Source: Caprella mutica (taxonomy: Eukaryota; Arthropoda; Malacostraca; Amphipoda; Caprellidae). From it: a stretch of 64,000 bases of DNA. Made by a program: the position numbers and the translations under genes. This document shows, one piece after another, positions 48,201-60,200 of this stretch. The notes below the pieces were generated by a model, which was not told the origin of the DNA, ran no database searches, and was given only the letters and a program-made list of their open reading frames with translations. The first letter of the stretch is position 1; every line of letters starts with the position of its first letter. The stretch is taken from positions 54,259-118,258 of the forward strand of contig CANNZV010003204.1 of assembly GCA_947561585.1 (NCBI GenBank), read 5' to 3'.

Positions 48201-51200
48201 AGATGACTACAGACAAGCTATGACTGTAATATCTCTTTGCCTCTAGCAGTTTCTCTCTTTTCACAGATGACTACAGACAAGCTATGACTGTAATATCTCT
48301 TTGCCTCTAGCAGTTTCTCTCTTTCCACAGATGACTACAGACAAGCTATGACTGTAATATCTCTTTGCCTCTAGCAGTTTCTCTCTTTCCACAGATGACT
48401 ACAGACAAGCTATGACTGTAATATCTCTTTGCCTCTAGCAGTTTCTCTCTTTTCACAGATGACTACAGACAAGCTATGACTGTAATATTTCTTTGCCTCT
48501 AGCAGTTTCTCTCTTTCCACAGATGACTACAGACAAGCTATGACTGTAATATCTCTTTGCCTCTAGCAGTTTCTCTCTTTCCACAGATGACTACAAACAA
48601 GCTATGACCGTAATATCTCTTTGCCTCTAGCAGTTTCTCTCTTTCCCCAGATGACTACAGACAAGCTATGACTGTAATATCTCTTTGCCTCTAGCAGTTT
48701 CTCTCTTTTCACAGATGACTACAGACAAGCTATGACTGTAATATCTCTTTGCCTCTAGCAGTTTCTCTCTTTTCACAGATGACTACAGACAAGCTATGAC
48801 TGTAATATCTCTTTGCCTCTAGCAGTTTCTCTCTTTCCACAGATGACTACAGTGAGTGCCATGGAGTATGTCAAGGCTGTCGTTTCTTTCTTCATTGTGG
48901 CAGTGTGTGGCTCTCTCATTGGCGTATTTTATGGCATACTTACTGCCTTGGTAACCAAGATTACCATGGAGGTCAGAGGTGGGTTATAAGTTACCAACTG
49001 GTAGCCCAATGGGATCGATAGCCTTTCGAAAATCAACAATGTCAAAAAAAAATCCAAAAAGACTGTTTATATATTACATATGTATTAACTATAAAATTTT
49101 AGCACCAACTAAAACATTTTTCCCGGACGTTATTTATTTTTTCACTAAAGCTTAACCAAAGTGACTAAATATTAGCCAGCTCGTTTCTCCCCCTCAGTTA
49201 TGGAACCCCTGGCATTGCTTGGCATAGCTTACCTGGCATATCTGACAGCTGAGTTGTTCCACTTCTCCGGTATTATCAGGTGAAAAACAACACAACATGT
49301 CACAGTCTGGGAAAAGTAAATCCGTGATGATTTCCTCACTGGTTACTGATTTCACATTTTTAAACGTAAGCCCCACTTCATACTTGCGTTTTTAAACACT
49401 GCGTTAAAAAAAACGCTCGTCTTAAAATGTGTTGCCACTCACGTTTTTTTTAACGCAGAAGGAAAATTCACATTAAATTCTTTCTTCAGCGGTAAAAAAC
49501 GCAAGTGTGAAGTGGGTCTAACTTTACTAATTGTAATGTTTGTAGATATTCTAAAACTGGTCTGAGTACAGAACAGCAAATTTGTAAGACTTGAAAATGA
49601 TAGAAAATTAGAAAACTGTAGTTTATTGTTAATTTGTTAGTTATTGTTAATATACATGTTATTTACCGATGATAAATGTTAGAATAGCTATTAGGTTATC
49701 GTTAGAATGTTAAAATATTTCACTCATTTGGTCCCTGTTTTTCAGTTTAATTTTCTGTGGTTTGGTCCAAGCGCAGTACGCAACTAAAAACGTCTCCCAG
49801 AAGTCCTACACAACAGTCAAGTACTTCATAAAGATGGCGAGGTGGGTGAAGCTTTGCCGTGAAGGGCATGACACTATATCACTTTAATCCTTATTAATTG
49901 TGAAGCTAAAATATTATATTAACTAATAAATTATTTACTTTTTCCAATATAAAACAAAACTTGATATTAGTTCTTGTATATTTTCCAATACAAAACTGCT
50001 TTTGTAGTTGCTAATTTATCTTGCACTGATCTATCCCTTCTCTTTCCAAATTACAACAGTGCCACGAGTGAGACTATCATTTTCATGTTCTTGGGAATGG
50101 TTCTGGTGAGTGAGGACCACGCCTGGCACACTGGCTTCATCGTATGGACCCTCGTGCTGTGCTTCGTGGTTAGGTTCATAAGTGAGTACAGGGGTTCAAT
50201 CTTATCGAGGGGTCCAATCTTATCAAAGTGTGTAATAAAATACAGGCAGAAACCGCTTTCATCACCAAAATCACCACTCAGACTTATTACAATTGGTGAC
50301 GAGAGCGAAGTATGCATCGAGGTTGTTTTATAATAGTAACTCCTTAAACGTTTCGTTTTCTATGAGTTAGATTAAAAGAAAATGGTTTTGAAGGCTCGAC
50401 ATAGGGTATGCAGTGTTCCAGTTTTTGTTGCCAGAATTAGTTGAAGCTCCGTGATGAAAGTTAAAAGTAGTGAATGAATTAGCAGTATTAAAATCACTTC
50501 AGTCAGTGTGAATCGAGGTTGTTATAAAATAGTAACCCCTCAAACATTTCATTTTCTATAACTATGAGTAAGACTAAAGAAACTGGTTCTGTGGGCTCGA
50601 CTTAACGTGACTGCAGTGTTTGTTGCCAAAATAAGTTGATGCTCTGTGATGAAAGTCCAAAGTAGTGAGAGAATGAAACGTATTAAATCCCCCACAGTCA
50701 CTCTGGGTCTCTCCGCTGCCACCAACAAGTTCCGTCTCCACCCCATTGACATGTCAGAGCAGCTGATCATTGCCTATGGAGGTCTGAGGGGGGCCGTGGC
50801 CTTCTCCCTCGTGGGAATGTTACCCGAAGACTTGGAGCTGAGACGCCTCTTTGTCACCACCACTCTTGCCGTGGTGCTCTTCACTGTCTTCATACAGGTG
50901 AACTGTCTCAATATCTCTGCCTGTATGCCTCACAATATCTTTCTAAAGGGCCGTACACACGCAGGGTTTCTTAAGTCTTTCCACCAGACTTTTTGCTAAG
51001 CTCCTCCTACTTTTTCCACGAGAATATAAGAAAAAACTATTTAATGATACCTACAGGTATCATGGATACCAAGTCAAATAAATTATAATATAGTCTTTTC
51101 TTATATTCTCGTGGAAAAAGGAGGAGCTTAGCAAAAATTCTGGTGGAAAGACTTAAAACCCCTACGTGTGTACGGCCCTTAATTCGTTGTCCACATTTCT

Positions 51201-54200
51201 CAGTATCTCCCTATTTTTACCTTCGCAGAGGCGGAATGTAGCTACGTAATGTTTTAGGTAGCATTCAGTTATTTACCATTTTGTTATTAACTCAATAATT
51301 ATTCATCAAATTGTCTGAAATTTGACGGGACGATTGGTTAATATCTAGGAATCAGTTTATTAGATTTTGGAAACGTAGAGGTCAAAGGTCAAGGGCATTT
51401 AAGGATATTGGATGGTCAAGGTCATTTTCTGTTATTTCTCTGCAGGGTATCACCATCAAGCCCCTTGTCACGTGGCTGAAGATCTCCCGCCAGTCCTCCG
51501 CTAACAAGATGTTGATAGAGGAGGTACATCAGACTGTTGTGGACCACATGATGGCTGGAGTGGAGGAGATCTTAGGAAACACCGGCGATGCCAGTCTCAG
51601 GGTAAGCCAGACTGTATTTCACGGTGGTCCAACTAACTTCCATAGGCCTCAACTACCCACAAAAATAATAACCGGTCTATAGTATAACACATAATCCTTC
51701 CCCTTCGAAAAATTCTACTTCCACCAAAGTCGGTATTTATTTATTCCTATGTTAGTTACCATTAGGTTTCGGTTGATAAGTTGGAAAATGTTGGTGAATC
51801 AGCCAAATTGTTGGAAATTGCTGGTGGATTTTTTAGCTTTTTGAAAAACTCAGTGGGATTTTATGCAAAAATTTACATCTCAGAGTAAGTACAGTCCTGA
51901 GTTATGAAGTATTGGTTTCTTCATAACTCAGAGCCACTTCATAACTCAGAGCCACTTCATAACTCAGAGCCACTTCATAACTCAGAGTCACTTCATAACT
52001 CAGAGTCACTTCATAACTCAGAGCCACTTCATAACTCAGAGCCACTTCATAACTCAGAGCCACTTCATAACTCAGAGCCACTTCATAACTCAGAGTCACT
52101 TCATAACTCAGAGCCACTTCATAACTCAGAGCCACTTCATAACTCAGAGCCACTTCATAACTCAGAGCCACTTCATAACTCAGAGTCACTTCATAACTCA
52201 GAGCCACTTCATAACTCAGAGTCACTTCATAACTCAGAGCCACTTCATAACTCAGAGCCACTTCATAACTCAGAGCCACTTCATAACTCAGAGCCACTTC
52301 ATAACTCAGAGCCACTTCATAACTCAGAGCCACTTCATAACTCAGAGCCACTTCATAACTCAGAGCCACTTCTTAACTCAGAGTCACTTCATAACTCAGA
52401 GCCACTTCATAACTCAGAGCCACTTCATAACTCAGAGCCACTTCATAACTCAGAGTCACTTCATAACTCAGAGACACTTCATAACTCAGAGCCACTTCAT
52501 AACTCAGAGCCACTTCATAACTCAGAGTCACTTCATAACTCAGAGCCACTTCATAACTCAGAGCCACTTCATAACTCAGAGCCACTTCATAACTCAGAGT
52601 CACTTCATAACTCAGAGACACTTCATAACTCAGAGCCACTTCATAACTCAGAGCCACTTCATAACTCAGAGCCACTTCTTAACTCAGAGTCACTTCATAA
52701 CTCAGAGCCACTTCATAATTCAGAGCCACTTCATAACTCAGAGCCACTTCATAACTCAGAGACACTTCATAACTCAGAGACACTTCATAACTCAGAGCCA
52801 CTTCATAACTCAGAGCCACTTCATAACTCAGGGACAATGATAGTTTTCTGTGATAAAAATCTTGGAGAAAACTCTGGTTCTTGAGGAATAACTAGGGACT
52901 AAATTCTTGACATGTATCATTTTCTATAGTTTAAACATAGAAAATACTTCATAACTCAGGTCCTTCATTACTCGGGTGCTTCATAACTCAGGTGCTTTTC
53001 ATAACTCAGGAGTTTCACTGCACTCATTTATAGAAGGGTGTGACTTAAGAAAGCATCTGTTACTCTCTGTTTGTGTTTCAGGAGACGCTGCGTAAGTACA
53101 ATGAGAAGTACTTCAAGAAGTGGCTACTGCTTCCCTCCGCCAACGCACCTCTAACTAGACTCTTTGAGAAGATTGCCATCACGTAAGTCATAGGGTTAAT
53201 GTTATAGTGACCCCTAAAGCATTTCATTTTCTATGAGTTAAAGAAAATGGTTTCGATTGCTCGACTTAGCGTATACAGTGCTTGTTGCTTGCCAGAATTT
53301 GTTGTTGCTCTGTGATGAAAGTTCGCAGTAGGTATTATTTATTTTTTGGTCTGAATTGAAGACGAAGAGTCTCTCTAAAAGGAGAACTGCGCATTTCTTC
53401 AGTTTGAAGCAAACTATCCCAATGCAGTAGAGTCTTATCCCAGGAAACAAGGGTTTGTTCCTGGGATATTAAGGGAATATCTCTGGAATATATCATTCTT
53501 CCCTGGGTTATTCCTTTTCTATCCCAGGAATAATGCTTGTTGCCTGGGATATAAATGGCTACAGATGAGAGCACACATACCGAGGTCTGTTTAAAGTAGC
53601 CACTGACTCTAAGTTACACTGCTGGACTACTGAACACTCTGTCTTATAATTCCAGTCCTTATATTCTTCTAAGCATCTGCACAGCAACTCACTAATGATT
53701 TCAATCCCATCCATCGATTTGGTGGTCCAACTAATTCCCATAGGCCTTGACTAGCCACAAGAATTAACCACACTGTCACAAAGCACAGCATTAAATCTTC
53801 TACTACTCTGTGGTAAAGATGCCTGACTCAAAGACACTCATTTTATTACTCTGTGGGAAAGATGCCTGACTCAAAGACACTCATTTTATTACTCTGTGGT
53901 AAAGATGCCTGACTCAAAGACACTCATTTTATTACTCTGTGGTAAAGATGCCTGACTCAAAGACACTCATTTTATTACTCTGTGGTAAAGATGCCTGACT
54001 CAAAGACACTCATTTTATTACTCTGTGGTAAAGATGCCTGACTCAAAGACACTCATTTTATTACTCTGTAGTAAAGATGCCTGACTCAAAGACACTCATT
54101 TTATTACTCTGTAGGAAAGATGCCTAGACTCAAAGACACTCATTTTATTACTCTGTGGTAAAGATGCCTAGACTCAAAGACACTCATTTTATTACTCTGT

Positions 54201-57200
54201 GGTAAAGATTCCTGACTCAAAGACACTCATTTTATTACTCTGTGGGAAAGATGCCTGACTCAAAGACACTCATTTTATTACTCTGTGGTAAAGATGCCTA
54301 GACTCAAAGACACTCATTTTATTACTCTGTGGTAAAGATGCCTAGACTCAAAGACACTCATTTTATTACTCTGTGGGAAAGTTGCCTGACTCAAAGACAC
54401 TCATTTTATTACTCTGTGGGAAAGATGCCTAGACTCAAAGACACTCATTTTATTACTCTGTGGTAAAGATGCCTGACTCAAAGACACTCATTTTATTACT
54501 CTGTGGTAAAGATGCCTGACTCAAAGACACTCATTTTATTACTCTGTGGTAAAGATGCCTGACTCAAAGACACTCATTTTATTACTCTGTGGTAAAGATG
54601 CCTGACTCAAAGACACTCATTTTATTACTCTGTGGGAAAGATGCCTGACTCAAAGACACTCATTTTATTACTCTGTGGGAAAGATGCCTGACTCAAAGAC
54701 ACTCATTTTATTACTCTGTGGTAAAGATGCCTGACTCAAAGACACTCATTTTATTACTCTGTGGTAAAGATGCCTGACTCAAAGACACTCATTTTATTAC
54801 TCTGTGGGAAAGATGCCTGACTCAAAGACACTCATTTTATTACTCTGTGGGAAAGATGCCTGACTCAAAGACACTCATTTTATTACTCTGTGGGAAAGAT
54901 GCCTGACTCAAAGACACTCATTTTATTACTCTGTGGTAAAGTGGGAAAGATGCCTGACTCAAAGACACTCATTTTATTACTCTGTGGGAAAGATGCCTGA
55001 CTCAAAGACACTCATTTTATTACTCTGTGGTAAAGATGCCTGACTCAAAGACACTCATTTTATTACTCTGTGGTAAAGATGCCTGACTCAAAGACACTCA
55101 TTTTATTACTCTGTGGGAAAGATGCCTGACTCAAAGACACTCATTTTATTACTCTGTGGTAAAGATGCCTGACTCAAAGACACTCATTTTATTACTCTGT
55201 GGGAAAGATGCCTGACTCAAAGACACTCATTTTATTACTCTGTGGGAAAGATGCCTGACTCAAAGACACTCATTTTATTACTCTGTGGGAAAGATGCCTG
55301 ACTCAAAGACACTCATTTTATTACTCTGTGGTAAAGATGCCTGACTCAAAGACACTCATTTTATTACTCTGTGGTAAAGATGCCTAGACTCAAAGACACT
55401 CATTTTATTACTCTGTGGGAAAGTTGCCTGACTCAAAGACACTCATTTTATTACGATTTGTTTCAGAGCTATGATGATATACTTTTATATTATTACCTAC
55501 TTTATCTAACTTTATCTAATTACTCTATCTAATCTTATCTAATTACTGTATCTAATCTTATCTAATTACTTTATCTAATCTTATCTAATTACTTTATCTA
55601 ATCTTATCTAATTTATCTAATTACTTTTTCTATTTCTCCCCAGGGAACACTACGCTCATCTCTACGGTCCCGCTGTTATCCTGGAGAAGCAGGGTGGTGG
55701 AGGAGGAAGTACGGAGGAACTTATCCAGGAGGGAGATGACTTGGACCCCTCCAGTAGGACACCCTCCATACAGTGGTGAGGGAGCAGACTGGTGGTGTTT
55801 GCTCTATAGGCACTGTTACGTAGATCACTTAGTCTTCACTCACATAGCGCACTAATCATCACCAATCACACATTGTAGACACTACCTTTATTGCTGTCAA
55901 TGATGTATCGGTACCTACCACTAAAGTCTCCTTGCGCATTCTCAAGCAACAGCTGCGCTCTTTTGAAACAGTCTTTTTCGTTAAATTTGAACAAACGTCT
56001 TACTGTGTACCTACCTGCCTCTATCAGTAAAATTAACCATAGGCTTTTTTATATAAGAAATAATTGCAAGAAATGTTTCTGATGTAGCTAGCTAGTACAG
56101 TTAACAATGGAGGGTCTAGTGGTACCGTAACTTCTTTCTAAATACTCTCCTTCGCATTCGTTTCTATTTATCTCTTACCAGTCACTAAGTAAGAATCACA
56201 GTCTATTTATCTCTTACCAGTCACTAAGTAAGAATCACAGTCTATTTATCTCTTACCAGTCACTAAGTAAGAATCACAGTCTATTTATCTCTTACCAGTC
56301 ACTAAGTAAGAATCACAGTCTATTTATCTCTTACCAGTCACTAAGTAAGAATCACAGTCTATTTATCTCTTACCAGTCACTAAGTAAGAATCACAGTCTA
56401 TTTATCTCTTACCAGTCACTAAGTAAGAATCACAGTCTATTTATCTCTTACCAGTCACTAAGTAAGAATCACAGTCTATTTATCTCTTACCAGTCACTAA
56501 GTAAGAATCACAGTCTATTTATCTCTTACCAGTCACTAAGTAAGAATCACAGTCTATTTATCTCTTACCAGTCACTAAGTAAGAATCACAGTCTATTTAC
56601 TTTTCACCGCAGTCTCAGACTCTAGTCGAGAGGAGTTTTAACATTTGTTTTATTTTCTTTAAAGTTGTTTTTCTTTATTTTCCTCACCTTCAGAGTTGTT
56701 TTTATTTTTCTTATGTTTCACCACAGTCTGAACAATGAGGCTGGTGAGGCTGGTTACACAGAGGCTCACAAACAAAGGGGCAGTGCGCAGTCGGAGTGAG
56801 TACAGAGTCATACAGGGCCGTACACACGTAGGGTTTTTAAGTCTTTCCACCAGACTTTTTGCTAAGCTCCTCCTACTTTTTCCACGAGAATCTAAGAAAA
56901 AACGATAAAATTGTTATTTATTTGAGTTGGTATCCATGATACTCACAGGTATCATGGATACCAACTGAAATAAATAATAACTACTTTCTTATATTCTGGA
57001 AAAAGTAGGAGGAGCTTAGCAAAAAGTCTGGCGGAAAGACTTAAAAAACCCTACGTGTAGCACTAATTACAGCTCTAAATTGAAATTAAATACACATTTG
57101 TAACCCTATTGTCCTCCACAGGGTTGAACTGAGACACAAGCCCTCAGACACCGCCATCAGGATGGAGGATCTCCCCCACAAGGAGAAGCCCCGGCCCACA

Positions 57201-60200
57201 TCCACTCAACCCATATCCAGAGCTGATGATTCTAAGTTCCTCAGAAACGCCTTCAGCAGTAACCCCTTCACCCAGGTGAGTGGGGGAAGTAGTGGTGGGG
57301 GTAGTAACCCCTTCACCCAGGTGAGTGGGGGTAGTAACTCCTTCACCCAGGTGAGTGGGGGAATAGTAGTGAGGGTAGTAACCCCTTCACCCAGGTGAGT
57401 GGGGGAATAGTAGTGGGGGTACTAACCCCTTCACCCAGGTGAGTGAGGGAAGGCAAACCACTAAATTTAAGTCTTTTCAACTCTGCGTATCAATGAAATT
57501 TTCCTATGCTATTCGTAAGGGGAGAAACATTAGGTTAGTTGACATCTGTATAACTGACTATTTACTCAATGTTCGAATATTTTAATTAGTTATTTGAATA
57601 GCTATACCTAACCGCAATCATTGGTATAAACTTTATTGAAATTAGTTTTGAGTTATACTATTTAAGAGGTTTTCAGCGGGTGTTTGTTTGGCTAGGTTCT
57701 GCAGCGCTTTGCTCCAAAGAGACGAGCAAAAGCACCACACAACCACTCGAAGTGAGACACTCAGCCTCTGACGTGAAAACAAACGCTGAAAACGTTTTAA
57801 ATGACTCGTAACTTTTTTATTTCTGAACTAATTTCAGTAAACTTCACACCAATGAATACGGTTAGATATTAGGCATTAAAATAACTAATTAAAATACTCG
57901 AAGTTAAAGCACAGCATCAGCGGTACAGATGTCAACTAACCTAATGTTTCTCCCGTACGAATAACATAGGAACATTTCATTGATACGCAGAGTTGGAACG
58001 GCGCTGTCTTTACTTTAGTGGTCTATTTACTAAACTTTTAATGCTTATATCTCTTAAATATAAACGGTTATAATATTTTAACTTGTTATCTTTAGTGTCA
58101 GACAAAGAAGTATTGTCTAATTTATTATTTAACTAGTGTACTTGCCGTTAAGAATAACGGGTCATCATCAATACCAATTTATTACCCGTTATTAGGTTAC
58201 TTTTAATGAATTGAATTAAAATTAAATTTTCTGCATAGTCTAATTTATTTTATAGATAAAATACATTTAAAAATTGAATAAAAACAGGGGAATTTAAATA
58301 TCAAGTCAATATAATCCCGTGCATATCATAGTTACATTCTTCATGTTTAATACCCGTAGTGTGAAAGCGGACACAAAATAAATAAACACACGAGGGAAAT
58401 TATTAGGATAGATAGTTTATTTTTTTCTTTTATGAATAATCCCTGTCCTAAGAAAGACATAAATTAACGATACTTGTTTCTCCTCCTTTCTTGCTTTATA
58501 GTATCGCAGAGGTAATTATACAGTTTGTACATAGCACAACTCTCGCACACTCTACTGAGAAAAAAATACGAGTCAAATTGACTCAAAATTTCCGTCAGTC
58601 CCAAAACCGGCTCAAAAATGTGTGTCAATTTGACTTATCATAATACTTCACTTGACTCAGGTAGAGTCAATCAAGAAAAAAGACTCCCATGTGGAGTTTT
58701 GTCAGTCTTGACTCAAACGATGAGTCAGGTTGACTCGCAATTTTTTTCACAGTGTATTAATATCTACTTAGAAAATGGCATCTTAAATATAGAACCAAAT
58801 TGGAGAACTCTCACCAAAGATATTATACTGCAATAAGATACACCAAAGATATTATACTACAATAAGATACACCAAAGATATTATACTGCAATAAGATACA
58901 CCAAAGATATTATACTGCAATAAGATACACCAAAGATATTATACTGCAATAAGATACACCAAAGATATTATACTGCAATAAGATACACCAAAGATATTAT
59001 ACTACAATAAGATACACCAAAGATATTATACTGCAATAAGATACACCAAAGATATTATACTACAATAAGATACACCAAAGATATTATACTACAATAAGAT
59101 ACACCAAAGATATTACACTGCAATAAGATACACCAAAGATATTATACTGCAATAAGATACACCAAAGATATTATACTGCAATAAGATACACCAAAGATAT
59201 TATACTGCAATAAGATACACCAAAGATATTATACTGCAATAAGATACACCAAAGATATTATACTGCAATAAGATACATCAAAGATATTATACTACAATAA
59301 GATACACCAAAGATATTATACTGCAATAAGATACACCAAAGATATTATACTGCAATAAGATACACCAAAGATATTATACTACAATAAGATACACCAAAGA
59401 TATTATACTGCAATAAGATACACCAAAGATATTATACTACAATAAGATACACCAAAGATATTATACTGCAATAAGATACACTAAAGATATTATACTGCAA
59501 TAAGATACACCAAAGATATTATACTGCAATAAGATACACCAAAGATATTATACTGCAATAAGATACACCAAAGATATTATACTGCAATAAGATACACCAA
59601 AGACATTGTACTACAATAAGATGCACCAAAGATATTGTACTACAATAAGATACACCAAAGATATTGTACTACAATAAGATACACCAAAGACATTGTACTA
59701 CAATAAGATACACCAAAGATATTATACTGCAATAAGATACACCAAAGATATTATACTGCAATAAGATACACCAAAGATATTATACTGCAATAAGATACAC
59801 CCAAAGATATTATACTGCAATAAGATACACCAAAGACATTGTACTACAATAAGATGCACCAAAGATATTGTACTACAATAAGATACACCAAAGATATTGT
59901 ACTACAATAAGATACACCAAAGACATTGTACTACAATAAGATGCACCAAAGATATTATACTACAATAAGATACACCAAAGATATTATACTACAATAAGAT
60001 ACACCAAAGATATTATACTACAATAAGATGCACCAAAGATATTATACTACAATAAGATGCACCAAAGATATTATACTACAATAAGATACACCAAAGATAT
60101 TATACTACAATAAGATACACCAAAGATATTATACTACAATAAGATGCACCAAAGATATTGTACTACAATAAGATGCACCAAAGATATTATACTACAATAA

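Noticed and set aside
51902..52884. ORFs of LHNSEP and ALSYEV repeats
   Set aside because: Products of the 18-bp array in intron 15.
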